Shown: in pieces, positions 1 to 9,453 of the stretch
Layout: every line of letters begins with the position of its first letter
How positions within the stretch are numbered: the stretch's first letter is position 1
NCBI RefSeq assembly: GCF_009828015.1
Contig: NZ_WTYG01000002.1
Location: 515,360 to 579,359 of the forward strand
Direction of reading: 5' to 3'
Length of the DNA: 64,000 nt
Source: Qipengyuania citrea
Lineage (GTDB): Bacteria; Pseudomonadota; Alphaproteobacteria; Sphingomonadales; Sphingomonadaceae
Notes under the pieces: model-generated
Told to the model about the DNA's origin: nothing
What the model saw: only the letters and a program-made list of their open reading frames with translations
The model's database searches: none
Position numbers and translations under genes: made by a program

Positions 1-770
1 CCGACGTCTACGAAGGCGCACCGACGCCGGTCACGGCCTTCTTCGCCAGCGCGCCCAAGGTCGCGGCGATGGGCGTGCTGGTGCGCATCGCGATGGATCC
101 CTTCGCGGGCGAAGTCGATGCCTGGCGGCAGATCATCATCTTCGCCGCGCTGGCATCGATTGTAGTGGGCGCGCTCGGCGCCATCGGGCAGCAGAACCTC
201 AAGCGCCTGCTGGCCTATTCGTCGATCAACAACGTCGGCTTCATCCTTATCGGTCTTGCCGCAGCGACCGCGGCGGGCGTCGCCAGCGTGCTGACCTATC
301 TGACGATCTACGTCGCCATGGTGATCGGCAGCTTCACCGCGCTGCTGATGCTGCGCGACCCGGCCGGTCAGAACCTCGAAACCTTCGCCGATATTGCCGG
401 GCTCTCGACCCGGCGGCCGGCGCTCGCCTGGTGCCTGCTGGTGCTGATGTTCAGCCTCGCGGGCATTCCGCCGCTGTTCGGATTCTGGGGCAAGTTCGTG
501 GTGTTCCAGGCCGCCGTGCAGGCCGATCTGGTCGCACTTGCCGCGATCGGGATCGCCGCCAGCGTGATCGGCGCGTTCTACTACCTGAAGTTCATCAAGG
601 TGATGTTCTTCGACGAACCCACGCGCGATGTCGAGACGAGCAGCCCGGTGAGCCACTGGGCCGTGCTGGGCGTGTGCGTCGCGATCCTGTCGCCGCTCGG
701 CTACCTGCTGACCATCCCGCTGGGTGAATGGACGGCGCAGGCCGCGGCTTCCTTCGTCGCTGCGATGTGA
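1..770 (+). CDS. nuoN: NADH-quinone oxidoreductase subunit N (3' part)
   Basis: This is the C-terminal 255 residues of the proton-pumping membrane subunit NuoN of respiratory complex I. The frame is open from base 3, so the gene begins outside the window. The first residues (DVYEGAPTPVTAFF, then KVAAMGVL) are the hallmark of the NuoN/MrpD antiporter fold, followed by QQNLKRLLAYSSINNVGF and several hydrophobic helices; FSLAGIPPLFGFWGK is also a family signature. It closes the nuo operon, and birA starts inside its stop codon, which suggests translational coupling. Identification is secure; only the start is missing. Confidence 0.95.
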   Translation, partial: DVYEGAPTPVTAFFASAPKVAAMGVLVRIAMDPFAGEVDAWRQIIIFAALASIVVGALGAIGQQNLKRLLAYSSINNVGFILIGLAAATAAGVASVLTYLTIYVAMVIGSFTALLMLRDPAGQNLETFADIAGLSTRRPALAWCLLVLMFSLAGIPPLFGFWGKFVVFQAAVQADLVALAAIGIAASVIGAFYYLKFIKVMFFDEPTRDVETSSPVSHWAVLGVCVAILSPLGYLLTIPLGEWTAQAAASFVAAM

Positions 771-1489
771 TCCGCTTCGTAACCGAAACCGGTTCGACCA
801 ATTCCGATCTTGCCGCGCAGGTGCGCGCGGGCGAGGTGGTGGCCGAGGGTCACTGGCTGGTGGCCGATCGGCAGGTCGCAGGGCGCGGGCGGCAGGGACG
901 CAGCTGGTTCGACGGCAGCGGCAATTTCATGGGTTCGACCGCGGTTCGCATTTCGCCGCGCGATCCCGCCCCGGCAACGCTGGCGCTGGTCGCGGGCGTG
1001 GCGGCCTACGAGGCCGTGTCCGCCGTGCTGGCCGAACCCGGCAAGCTGAGGCTCAAATGGCCCAACGATCTCATGCTCGGCGATGCCAAGCTGGCCGGCA
1101 TCCTGCTCGAACGCGAAGGCGACAGGATCATCGTCGGCATGGGCGTGAACCTGGCTGCCGCGCCCGACCTGCCCGACCGCAAGACCGTGGCGCTGGCCGA
1201 ACTGGGCCCCGCGCCCGATCGCGACATGTTCGCCCGCACCCTGGCCGAGGCCTTCGACCTCGAACTCGAGCGGTGGCGCACCTACGGCCTCGAACCGCTC
1301 ACGCGGCGCTGGGCCAGCGTGGCCCACCCGCCCGGCACGCGGCTGACCGTGCAACCGCCGGGCGAGGAGCGGATCGAAGGCGCCTTTGCCGGTTTGACCC
1401 CCGACGGCGCGTTGTCGCTGCGCTTGGCGGACGGATCGACCCGTGCCATCCATGCGGGCGACGTGATGCTCGCAAACGAGGAGAGCTGA
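767..1489 (+). CDS. birA: biotin--[acetyl-CoA-carboxylase] ligase
   Basis: The protein (240 aa) attaches biotin to the biotin carrier protein of acetyl-CoA carboxylase. I choose the GTG at 767, which overlaps the nuoN stop (GTGA) and gives an N-terminus MIRFVTETGSTNSD that begins directly with the catalytic domain. A longer ATG start at 728 would add residues coded inside nuoN. Visible motifs are GRGRQGRSW near residue 39 (biotinyl-AMP loop), KWPNDL near 97 and VGMGVNL near 123. There is no N-terminal helix-turn-helix, so this is the monofunctional enzyme and not the BirA repressor. It lies between nuoN and coaX in a run of cofactor genes. Confidence 0.92.
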   Translation: MIRFVTETGSTNSDLAAQVRAGEVVAEGHWLVADRQVAGRGRQGRSWFDGSGNFMGSTAVRISPRDPAPATLALVAGVAAYEAVSAVLAEPGKLRLKWPNDLMLGDAKLAGILLEREGDRIIVGMGVNLAAAPDLPDRKTVALAELGPAPDRDMFARTLAEAFDLELERWRTYGLEPLTRRWASVAHPPGTRLTVQPPGEERIEGAFAGLTPDGALSLRLADGSTRAIHAGDVMLANEES

Positions 1490-1492
1490 GCC

Positions 1493-2266
1493 ATGCTGCT
1501 CGCCGCCGATGTCGGAAATACCAATGTTGTCTTCGCGCTGATCGACAAGGGCGAGATCAAGGCGCGCTGGCGGATCGCCTCCGACCCGCGCCGGACGGGC
1601 GACGAATATGCCGTTTGGCTGCTGCAACTGGCCGAATTCCAGGGCTTCGACAGCGGCGAGATCGATCAGGTGATCATCGGCTCGGTCGTTCCCAAGGCGA
1701 TCCACAATCTCACGGTCCTGTCGGAAAAGTATCTCGGGATCACGCCGCTCATCGCGGGCCAGGACAAGGCGGCCTGGGGAATCGAGCTGGATATCGAACA
1801 GCCCAGCTCGCTGGGTGCGGACCGCGCGCTCAACACCATTGCGGCGCATGCCAAGCACGACGGCGATCTTATCGTCATCGATTTCGGCACCGCGACGACA
1901 TTCGACGTGGTCGATTTCAACGGCGCCTACAAGGGCGGCATCATTGCGCCCGGGATCAATCTCTCGCTTGACGCGCTGGTAGGGAACACGGCCAAATTGC
2001 CGCGGATCGCCATCGAGAAGCCCGAAAGCGACAGCGTCATCGGTCGCAACACCGAGGACCAGATGCTAATTGGGGTTTTCTGGGGCTATGTATCTCTGAT
2101 CGAAGGACTTGTGGCCCGCATGAAGGCTGAAATCGGACGTCCCGCCAAGGTGGTCGCGACAGGGGGCCTGGCGATCCTGTTTGATGAACACACCGACCTG
2201 TTCGACGTGGTCGACCCCGACCTCACGCTCGAAGGGCTTGCCATTCTGGCAGGGCGCGCCGCGTGA
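1493..2266 (+). CDS. coaX: type III pantothenate kinase
   Basis: CoaX (257 aa) phosphorylates pantothenate, the first step of coenzyme A synthesis. The N-terminal phosphate-binding motif DVGNTN (residues 6-11), the [11 protein letters not shown] motif near 130 and the [11 protein letters not shown] segment near 146 place it in the ASKHA-fold type III family, which uses a monovalent cation and is not inhibited by CoA. It follows birA by 3 bases, and its stop overlaps the GTG start of the RNase J gene, so the three genes are probably one transcript with nuoN. Length is normal for the family. Confidence 0.94.
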   Translation: MLLAADVGNTNVVFALIDKGEIKARWRIASDPRRTGDEYAVWLLQLAEFQGFDSGEIDQVIIGSVVPKAIHNLTVLSEKYLGITPLIAGQDKAAWGIELDIEQPSSLGADRALNTIAAHAKHDGDLIVIDFGTATTFDVVDFNGAYKGGIIAPGINLSLDALVGNTAKLPRIAIEKPESDSVIGRNTEDQMLIGVFWGYVSLIEGLVARMKAEIGRPAKVVATGGLAILFDEHTDLFDVVDPDLTLEGLAILAGRAA

Positions 2267-3912
2267 AGAAGGACTTCACCCCCGAAGACGAACTGCTGTT
2301 CCTCGCGCTCGGCGGTTCGGGCGAAATCGGCATGAACGTCAATCTCTATGGCTGCCAGGGCAAATGGCTGATGGTCGATCTGGGGATGACCTTCTCGGGC
2401 GACCAGTATCCCGGCGTCGACCTGGTGTTCGCCGATCTGGAATTCATCGAGGAACGCGCCCATCAGCTCGAAGCCATCGTGCTGACGCATGCGCATGAAG
2501 ACCACATCGGTGCGGTCCCCTATTTCGCCGCCGATCTCGGCGTGCCGATCTATGCCACGCCGTTCACTGCCGACCTCGTCCGCCGCAAGCTCAAGGAAGC
2601 GGGCCTGGTCGACGAGGTCGAGCTGCATGTCATCGAAGAGGACCACGGCCAGTTCGCCGTCGGCCCGTTCGAGGTGACCTATATCCCACTCGCGCATTCG
2701 ATCGCCGAAGGCAATGCGCTGCTGATCGATACCCCGCACGGGCGGATCTTCCACACCGGTGACTGGAAGCTCGACGAAGACCCCATCATCGGCGAACCGA
2801 CGACCGAGGAAGAACTGATCGCGATCGGCGACGAGGGCGTGCTGGCGCTGGTCTGCGACAGCACCAATGTCTTCAATCCCGCGCCGAGCGGTTCGGAAGG
2901 GGCGGTCTACAAGGGCTTGCTCGAGGAAGTGCAGCGCCATGCGGGCAAGCGGGTGATGGTGACCACCTTCGCCAGCAATGTCGCACGGCTCCAGACGCTG
3001 GGCGACGTCGCGCGCGAAACCGGCCGCCAGGTTTGCGTCGCCGGCCGCTCGCTCGACCGGATCATCGAGGTCTCGCAGGATAACGGCTATCTGCAGGACT
3101 TCCCCGACCCGGTCGATTTCGACACCGCGATGGGGCTGCCTCGCGGCGAAGTGCTGATCATTGCGACCGGCGGGCAGGGCGAACCGCGCGCCGCGCTGGC
3201 GCGGGTGGCGGACGAAAACCACCCGATCGAACTGGTCAGCGGCGATGTCGTGCTGTTTTCGAGCCGGCAGATCCCGGGCAATGAACTGTCGATCGGGATC
3301 GTGCAGAACAAGCTCGCTGCGCGCGGTATCACCATGGTCACCGACCGGCAGAGCATGATCCACGTGTCGGGCCATCCGGGCCGCCCCGAGCTGGAAGCGC
3401 TCTATGGCTGGATCCGGCCGGACATTCTCGTCCCCGTGCATGGCGAGATGCGCCACATGCAGGAGCAGGGCAGGCTGGGTAAGGAATGCGCGATACCCGA
3501 CCAGGTCGTCCAGCAGAACGGCGATCTCGTGCGGCTCGCGCCCGGTGCGCCCGGCAAGATTGCCGAAGTGAAGGCGGGCCGCCTGGTGCTCGATGGCGAT
3601 CTCATCATCCCGGCCGATGGCGAGGCGATTGCCATGCGGCGCCGGATCATGCGCGAAGGCGTGCTCATCGTCGCGCTCGACGGCGATCTCAACCCGCGGA
3701 TCGACAGCCTGGGGCTGCCGCTGGACGAGGATTACGACGATTTCGTCGCCGAAGCGACGCGGGACATCACCGCCGCGATCGGCAAGCTTCGCGGCGGCGA
3801 CCGGCGCGACGAGGCAAGCGTTCACGAGGCTGCGCGGCTCGCCGCGCGCCGGGCGGCGCAGCGCTGGTCGGGCAAGCGACCGCAGGTGCGCGTGATCGTA
3901 CCCAATCTGTAG
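2263..3912 (+). CDS. rnj: ribonuclease J
   Basis: This 549-aa metallo-beta-lactamase/beta-CASP nuclease carries out 5'-3' exonucleolytic and endonucleolytic RNA processing. The zinc motif [14 protein letters not shown] (about residues 75-88) is intact, GDWKLDEDP near 167 and the beta-CASP region follow, and [10 protein letters not shown] plus [10 protein letters not shown] supply the distal histidines. The GTG start overlaps the coaX stop as GTGA. RNase J is usual in alphaproteobacteria, where it matures 16S and 23S rRNA 5' ends. Nothing unusual is visible. Confidence 0.95.
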   Translation: MKKDFTPEDELLFLALGGSGEIGMNVNLYGCQGKWLMVDLGMTFSGDQYPGVDLVFADLEFIEERAHQLEAIVLTHAHEDHIGAVPYFAADLGVPIYATPFTADLVRRKLKEAGLVDEVELHVIEEDHGQFAVGPFEVTYIPLAHSIAEGNALLIDTPHGRIFHTGDWKLDEDPIIGEPTTEEELIAIGDEGVLALVCDSTNVFNPAPSGSEGAVYKGLLEEVQRHAGKRVMVTTFASNVARLQTLGDVARETGRQVCVAGRSLDRIIEVSQDNGYLQDFPDPVDFDTAMGLPRGEVLIIATGGQGEPRAALARVADENHPIELVSGDVVLFSSRQIPGNELSIGIVQNKLAARGITMVTDRQSMIHVSGHPGRPELEALYGWIRPDILVPVHGEMRHMQEQGRLGKECAIPDQVVQQNGDLVRLAPGAPGKIAEVKAGRLVLDGDLIIPADGEAIAMRRRIMREGVLIVALDGDLNPRIDSLGLPLDEDYDDFVAEATRDITAAIGKLRGGDRRDEASVHEAARLAARRAAQRWSGKRPQVRVIVPNL

Positions 3913-3923
3913 GAGGCGCAGCC

Positions 3924-4196
3924 ATGCAGTGGACCAGCATTCTCGCGATCTATTTCCTGTTCTTCGTGTTCAGCGCCTTCGTGCTGCTGCCCTTCGGCGT
4001 GCGCACGCATGACGAGGCGGGGATCGAGAAAATCCCCGGGCAGGCCGATAGCGCGCCGGTGGAATTCCGCGCCGGCCGTTTGCTGCTGCGCGCGGTGATC
4101 CTCTCCGCGGTCGTCACCACGCTTTACGTGCTCAACTACATCTACGGATGGATCACCGTGGACGACATCATCCTGTGGGGCCCGTCGGCGGGCTGA
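3924..4196 (+). CDS. DUF1467 family membrane protein
   Basis: A 90-aa protein with two predicted membrane helices (about residues 5-25 and 57-80) and the conserved FGVRTHDE segment between them, which is typical of the alphaproteobacterial DUF1467 family. The function of this family is unknown. A clear AGGAGG-like ribosome site (3911-3916) fixes the ATG. It follows the RNase J gene by 11 bases, a common arrangement in sphingomonads, and its stop codon abuts the stop of the convergent coiled-coil gene without a spare base. Confidence 0.85.
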   Translation: MQWTSILAIYFLFFVFSAFVLLPFGVRTHDEAGIEKIPGQADSAPVEFRAGRLLLRAVILSAVVTTLYVLNYIYGWITVDDIILWGPSAG

Positions 4197-6821
4197 TCAC
4201 TGGCGCAGCCGTTCCAGCGCCTGCGCCAGCACCACGTAAAGCTTGCCCATATCGCTGCTGAGTAGCGTCACGCTGATGGCATTGCCGTCGCGCGTGGACA
4301 GCAGCGTGCGCAGCATCGCCTCGAAATCGTGGATGTAGCGGCTGACATGGTCGCGGAAATCGTGGTCCGCATCGTACAGTTCCGCGATCTCGCGCGCCTC
4401 GGTGTTGTCGAGCAGGCGGACCGCTCGCCGGGTGAAAATCCCCCGGTCGCCGCGCAGATAGCTGGTCCATGCGGTATCGGTCACATCGGTCGACAGTGCC
4501 TTGGTGATGTCGATCGCGTTCGAATTGAGGCTTTCGCTGATCAGCGCGACACGGCGTGAGAAATCATTGTCCACGTCCTCGGCCGCGCGTTCGCGCGCGT
4601 GGGCAATGCGGCTTTCCAGATTGGCGGTCAGTTCGTTGACCTTGGCCAGCTGGTCGCGCAGCTGCCGCGTGATCTCGCGTCCCGCTGCGGCAGAACGCTC
4701 GCTCGCTGCGTCCAGTTCGGTCAGCGCATGCGCGGTCTGCTCGCGCAGCGCGTGGTCGATCGCCTCGGCGCTCTGCTGGCCGACCTCGCGCGCGATCCCG
4801 GCGATGCGTTCGGCCTGTTCGGTCTCGATCGCAGCCAGCGCTTCGCGTGCGCTGGTTTCGAGCGCGGTGATCGCATCGCGCAGCGCGGTCTGCGCCTGTT
4901 CGGAAACCCCGGCGCTTTCCTCGCCCAGCGTGGCAATGCTGCCGCGCAGCCGGGCGATTTCATCGGCATGCTCGGACGCGGTTTCGCCGAACCGGTTCTG
5001 GAACACCTCGATCCCGTCCATTGCCTCGCGGCTGCGCGCCTCGGCGGTATCCATGCTCGCGGTCAGCGCTTCGCCAGCGGATTTCGCCTGGTCGAGCAGC
5101 GCCTTCACTTCTTCGGCGCGCTGTTCGATCCGGTCCAGCCGCGCTTCGCTTGCCTCCATCGCTTGCGGCAGATCGTCGCGGCTGTGCTTCGCGCTCGCCT
5201 GGATCAGCTCGAGCAGGCGGACGCTGGCGTCGGTCAGCTGCGATACCGCTGTCTCGGTCCCGTCGAGCGCGCCGCGGCTGTCCGCCAGTTTCGCATTGAG
5301 CGCGCCGATCCCGTCGGCGAGCTCGGTCCGCGCCTCGCGGCCCTGTTCGGCAATCGCCGCGAACACCGTCCCGAGCGCCGCGATGCGTTCGCCCAGTTCG
5401 TCGCCTTCCGCAGCCATGAGCGACAGCTGTTCGGCCTGCGCGGCCCGGCGATCGGCAATCGCTTCGTCGAGCGCGGCGAGCCGCTGGGTCAGGCGTTGCT
5501 GGGCTGCCTCTTCGGCCTCGGCCATGGCGACCTGTCGCTCGGTGGTCTCCTGCGCGAACATCCGATTGCGTTCGGCAATCCGGGTATCGACGCGTTCGGC
5601 CTCGGCAGCCAGTGCCGCAAGCTTGGCATTGGCCGCTTCCAGCGCGGCATCGTCGACGCGGGCGATCTCCTCGACGGCGTCGTTCATCCTCTCGCGCATG
5701 GCCTCGATCTGCTCTTGCCATGCGTCCATCGCCTGCGCTTCGCCTTCGCGTATGGTCGCCGCCGCATGCGCGGTTTCCTCGCGAATGGCGGCGAGCCGCT
5801 CGGTCAGGCTGGCGACCGCGGTTTCACGGTCCGCCGCGGTAGTGGTCTCGGTCTCGGCGAATTCGCTGCGCAGCTTGTCGAAGCGGGTGCGCAGCGAAGC
5901 CAGCGCCTCGACTTCGCGGCGGTCGAGTTCGCCGCGGAAATCTTCGCTGCCCTCGCGCAGTTCCGAGAACCGCCGATCGGCGATCTCGGCAAGATGATCG
6001 GCCTGCTGTGAAAAAGCCTCGAGCGCGCCGTCGATCCGCTCGCGTAGCGAGGCGACCTGCCGCTCGCTTGCCGAGCCGAACTCGTTGAGCCTGGCGAAAC
6101 CGTCAACCAGCGCGTCGAGCTGGTTCTGCGCTTCACGGCCGGCGCTACCGATCTGGTTCGACACATCCTTGGCCGAGCTGGCGACAACAGGCAGGTTGTC
6201 GCGCAGCTTGTCCATGTTTTCCAGAGCGGTAACGCTCACACGTGCGATCGCTTCGACCTGTTCGCCATTGTCCGCGACCAGCGCCTGCAACCGGTCGGCA
6301 TGTTCGGACAGCCGGTCGGTCGCGGTCCGACCGAGATAGTCGAGATCGCGCGTCTGGCTGGTCAGGAATTCGCGCGCGAGGCTGAGTTCGCGGTTGATCG
6401 TCGCCAGCCGGCTTTCCAGTTCGGCGCTCTGCGCTGACAGATCGTGGGCGACAGTGGCGAAGCGGCGCGCTTCGCGGGCCGAATTGCGCATTGCCAGAAG
6501 CCATACGCCGATTACCAGCAGGACGGGCACTGCCCATTGGGTGACCAGCGCGGTCCAGGCGCGGGGCGTGGGGAGGGCCATTAGCTGGCTGGCATGCGCC
6601 CAGGCAAAAAACGCCGTCCAGCCCGCTATCGCTAGGATCGCGGCAGCTGGGAGCAGCCAGGAAAAGCGCCGCCGGGCCGCGGACTCATCGTCCCAGACCA
6701 CCTCGTCGTCTTCTTCGAGTTCCGGCGAAGTTTCTGCGACAAACTCTTCGGAAACAACGGTTTCATCATGGGTTTCGTCAGGCGTCTGATCGACGGCCTG
6801 GATAAGCGAGCGCTTTCTCAT
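4197..6821 (-). CDS. large coiled-coil membrane protein, TipN-like architecture
   Basis: The protein is 874 aa from the ATG at 6821; another start 21 bases upstream adds only a hydrophobic stub. The N-terminal 45 residues are acidic. Two membrane helices follow (about 48-70 and 85-105), then some 600 residues rich in Ala, Glu, Arg and Gln with heptad character, and a conserved-looking globular C-terminal 120 residues containing DVTDTAWTSYLRGDRGIF. The layout (two N-terminal helices and a very long coiled coil, nearly 900 aa) matches the Caulobacter polarity factor TipN, but I cannot show sequence homology. Such proteins are often auto-annotated as ATPase or apolipoprotein-like; no nucleotide-binding motif is visible. 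Confidence 0.75.
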   Translation of the reverse strand: MRKRSLIQAVDQTPDETHDETVVSEEFVAETSPELEEDDEVVWDDESAARRRFSWLLPAAAILAIAGWTAFFAWAHASQLMALPTPRAWTALVTQWAVPVLLVIGVWLLAMRNSAREARRFATVAHDLSAQSAELESRLATINRELSLAREFLTSQTRDLDYLGRTATDRLSEHADRLQALVADNGEQVEAIARVSVTALENMDKLRDNLPVVASSAKDVSNQIGSAGREAQNQLDALVDGFARLNEFGSASERQVASLRERIDGALEAFSQQADHLAEIADRRFSELREGSEDFRGELDRREVEALASLRTRFDKLRSEFAETETTTAADRETAVASLTERLAAIREETAHAAATIREGEAQAMDAWQEQIEAMRERMNDAVEEIARVDDAALEAANAKLAALAAEAERVDTRIAERNRMFAQETTERQVAMAEAEEAAQQRLTQRLAALDEAIADRRAAQAEQLSLMAAEGDELGERIAALGTVFAAIAEQGREARTELADGIGALNAKLADSRGALDGTETAVSQLTDASVRLLELIQASAKHSRDDLPQAMEASEARLDRIEQRAEEVKALLDQAKSAGEALTASMDTAEARSREAMDGIEVFQNRFGETASEHADEIARLRGSIATLGEESAGVSEQAQTALRDAITALETSAREALAAIETEQAERIAGIAREVGQQSAEAIDHALREQTAHALTELDAASERSAAAGREITRQLRDQLAKVNELTANLESRIAHARERAAEDVDNDFSRRVALISESLNSNAIDITKALSTDVTDTAWTSYLRGDRGIFTRRAVRLLDNTEAREIAELYDADHDFRDHVSRYIHDFEAMLRTLLSTRDGNAISVTLLSSDMGKLYVVLAQALERLRQ

Positions 6822-6892
6822 AATGGGGCAAACTACCACCAAAGCGATCAGGCTTAAACCTGAATTAACCGCCTCGCGTTTACGGTAGCCCG

Positions 6893-7189
6893 ATGGCCTA
6901 TCACACTACAGGTTTCGAAGCCGCGCTGGCCCATGCTGCCGGGGACGACTTCGCCCTGCGGGAAGACCTGAAGCAGGCGTTCGTGCAGAGCGCGTCGGCG
7001 CATCACGACCTGCTGCGCCGGGCCCGGTGCGATGCCAATTGGGCAATGGCGGCCGAGCGGCTCGGGAAACTGGCCGCGAGCTTTCATGCAACCGAACTGA
7101 TGGATCTCGCCGAAGAAGCCCGCGCCGGGGCACCGGGAGAACCCACGGTGATCAGCCGCATCGAAAGCGTCATCGCCGCTCTCAACTGA
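6893..7189 (+). CDS. Hpt-like domain protein lacking the phosphorylatable His
   Basis: This 98-aa single-domain protein is predicted to be all helical. It aligns without gaps to the active-site helix of histidine phosphotransfer (Hpt) domains: where an Hpt reads A-A-H-x-L-K-G-x-A, this protein reads AAERLGKLAASFHATEL, so the acceptor His is Glu at residue 55 and the KG pair is inverted. The helix before it and the ATELMDLAEEA segment after it fit an Hpt four-helix bundle. It is divergent from the coiled-coil gene, with 71 bases between them. It could be a non-catalytic docking domain; the Hpt assignment itself is an inference from this short alignment. Confidence 0.6.
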   Translation: MAYHTTGFEAALAHAAGDDFALREDLKQAFVQSASAHHDLLRRARCDANWAMAAERLGKLAASFHATELMDLAEEARAGAPGEPTVISRIESVIAALN

Positions 7190-7274
7190 GGGAAACCGCC
7201 GCCGCACCCTTGGCGGAAGCTGCCCCGCACACTTAAAAGCAAGACATCCGTCGAACCGCCAACCGGAGTCCTGC

Positions 7275-8453
7275 GTGCGCGTCGCCCTGCTGTCCGTGCT
7301 CGATCGCCAGACCGGCCCGCAGCAGGTGCCGGCTCCCTTTCGCCTGCTTGCCGGCGCGAGGCTGGTAGAACGCCAGCTCGACATCGCGCTGGCTGCGGGA
7401 TGCGAAACCATCGCCTGTCTCGCGCAGGCGGTCGGCCGCGAGGTGATCGAACTCCAGCACCGGGCGGAGGCCGCCGGTGCCCGTTTCATTGCGCTGCACG
7501 AACCCCGCAAGCTGTCGGGCATGGTGAGTGCATCGGACGAATTGCTGGTCATGGCGCCGGGCGTGCTGCCCGAAGAGGAGGCGGTGCTGCGGCAGCTGGC
7601 CAAGCCGGGCGTGCTGGTCTTTCCCGAGGATCCTGCGGTGCAGCGCGGCTATGAGCGCATCGATGCGCATTTCGCCTGGGCCGGGGTCCTGCTGACGAGG
7701 GGGCAGGCGGTCGAGCAACTCGCGCAATTGCCCGACGATGTCGATACGCCCTCCGCGCTGCTGCGTATCGCGCTGCAATCGGGCACGCGGACCTATCCGC
7801 TCGAAACCCGCCTGCTCGACGAGGATATCTGGCTCAACGACCCGGCGCCCGAACATCTTGCAGCGCGCGAACGCAGCTGGGTGGCGGGGCATGCCGACGT
7901 CGCGCCGTTCAAGGCCCCCGGCCTCGCTGTCGCGGAACGCATGGGGGCGCGGCTCGCGCGCGATACGATGCGCGGCAATCTGGCACGCTTCCTCGCGCTG
8001 GGTTCGGCTGCGGCCGCCGTGCTTGCGCTGGCCGTTGCAGTATTCGGGTGGCTGGTGCCCGGTTTCGGCCTCGCTGCGGTCGCCGCGTTGCTTTTCGCGA
8101 TGGAGGCGGTGGTGCGCCGCGTATCGTCGGCGGGCCAGGTCCGCCCGCGCGTACCCTTGCTGGTACAGGCCCTGGCCATCCTCATCGATCCCGTGATCGT
8201 CCTGCTGATCGTCCTCGCATCGCCTGAAGACACCGCCTGGCTGCGGCTTTTCGTGCCTGCGGTCCTGTTCGGCCTGCTGCACCTGGGCGAGCGGTTGGCG
8301 CAGCGCGACTGGCGCCGCAGCTATGCCGATCGCGTCATGCTGACGGCGCTGCTCATCCCCGCGGCGTTGTTCGGCGTGATCCAGCCCGCAGCCGCAGTGC
8401 TCGCGCTGGGCGCTCTCGTGTCGCTTTTTCTCACTGCACCGCCGCGCGACTAA
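7275..8453 (+). CDS. membrane protein with nucleotidyltransferase-like N-terminus
   Basis: A 392-aa protein starting at GTG. The first 200 residues are soluble and begin like a sugar-nucleotidyltransferase Rossmann-type fold: a beta strand RVALLSVL, then RLLAGARLVERQLDIALAAG, then a strand CETIACLAQ. The usual GxGTR and lysine signature is absent, so catalytic activity is doubtful. The last 150 residues hold five or so membrane helices (about 238-260, 262-278, 297-318, 327-343, 355-388). Such proteins recur as 'hypothetical' in sphingomonads; I do not recognise a named family. The gene is followed 35 bases later by another unrecognised gene and the kinase-like gene, suggesting one operon. Confidence 0.65.
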   Translation: MRVALLSVLDRQTGPQQVPAPFRLLAGARLVERQLDIALAAGCETIACLAQAVGREVIELQHRAEAAGARFIALHEPRKLSGMVSASDELLVMAPGVLPEEEAVLRQLAKPGVLVFPEDPAVQRGYERIDAHFAWAGVLLTRGQAVEQLAQLPDDVDTPSALLRIALQSGTRTYPLETRLLDEDIWLNDPAPEHLAARERSWVAGHADVAPFKAPGLAVAERMGARLARDTMRGNLARFLALGSAAAAVLALAVAVFGWLVPGFGLAAVAALLFAMEAVVRRVSSAGQVRPRVPLLVQALAILIDPVIVLLIVLASPEDTAWLRLFVPAVLFGLLHLGERLAQRDWRRSYADRVMLTALLIPAALFGVIQPAAAVLALGALVSLFLTAPPRD

Positions 8454-8488
8454 CGGCCATTTAACTATGGCGATGGTACCACCCGGTC

Positions 8489-9451
8489 ATGTCGATCCCT
8501 GATCCCGCATCCGAGCCGCAGGGCGCCGGCCACGATTCGCTGCGCGAAGCCCTCGCGCAGGGCAATGCGTCGCTTGCGCGGATCACGCCGATCCTGACGC
8601 ATCTGCTGGCCACGCCCGATCATTCGCTGTTCAGCGACGAGATCGTCGCCCGGGTTCGCGGCATGTGCCACCACCTTGCCTGGCAGGTGCTGCGTGCGCA
8701 GGCCGAGGCGGCGGGGCAGTCCGAACGCGAAACCTTCGTTGAACGCCACGGCGAAGCCCTGGCCGAACATTTCGTCGGACGGCCCGCTCTGCTGGCGCAC
8801 TGCCATTCGCTGGCGATCGAGTGGCAGCTGGCGGAAGCGCTGGAAGTGCGTTCGGGCATCGATCCGGTGCTCTCGCCGCTGGTGCAGGAACTCATCGCGC
8901 ATGACGACGATGGCGTCTCCGGCGCGGCAATGGCTGCATTGACCGCACAGGCGCGCTTCGCCCAGACCCAGCGCCGCATGGAATTGCCGCTCAGCGAATT
9001 GCCGGGCGACCTCCTGCACGACCTGCTGGTCGGATGGCGCGAATTCAGCAACCAGCTGCGTTCGGATGCCATGATGCGGGCGGAAACCAAGCTCCGTTCC
9101 AGTTTCGACGAAGGCGCAGGGCGGCTGTCGCTGCTTGCGCGGGTCGTGACGGGTATGGGGGCTGCGGGCGCGCGCGCGCTCGATATCGATCGCGCTGGCG
9201 TGGCGCTGTTCCTGACAGCGCTGGCGACGCGATCGGGCCAGTCGCGCACAGCTGCGGTGCTGTCGACCAACAACCGCCAGACTGCGCGCCTTGCGCTGGG
9301 CCTGCGCGCCGCAGGGCTGTCGGGCGAGGACGCCGAACGACAGGTCCTGCGGATCAATCCGCAGGCCGAACCGCCCGCCGAGGCCGTTACCATCGATCCC
9401 GACGACGCCCGCCGGCTGATCGCCGATACACCGCTCACCGAGGTAGACTGA
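8489..9451 (+). CDS. conserved hypothetical protein upstream of the kinase-like gene
   Basis: A 320-aa protein, mostly helical, with no signal peptide or membrane segment. The N-terminal half has GMCHHLAWQVLR and HCHSLAIEWQLAE; the C-terminal part has STNNRQTARLALGLRAAG followed by a short acidic tail. I do not recognise a family; remote resemblance to DUF2336-type alphaproteobacterial proteins is possible but unproven. It ends 2 bases before the histidine-kinase-like gene, so the two are almost certainly cotranscribed and their products may act together. Confidence 0.65.
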   Translation: MSIPDPASEPQGAGHDSLREALAQGNASLARITPILTHLLATPDHSLFSDEIVARVRGMCHHLAWQVLRAQAEAAGQSERETFVERHGEALAEHFVGRPALLAHCHSLAIEWQLAEALEVRSGIDPVLSPLVQELIAHDDDGVSGAAMAALTAQARFAQTQRRMELPLSELPGDLLHDLLVGWREFSNQLRSDAMMRAETKLRSSFDEGAGRLSLLARVVTGMGAAGARALDIDRAGVALFLTALATRSGQSRTAAVLSTNNRQTARLALGLRAAGLSGEDAERQVLRINPQAEPPAEAVTIDPDDARRLIADTPLTEVD

Positions 9452-9453
9452 CC

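Noticed and set aside
4501-6011. Long plus-strand reading frames of up to 498 codons opposite the coiled-coil gene
   Set aside because: Their products are Ser/Arg-rich and of low complexity, as expected from the reverse of an Ala/Glu-rich GC-biased gene; the minus-strand protein has membrane helices and a conserved-looking C-terminus.
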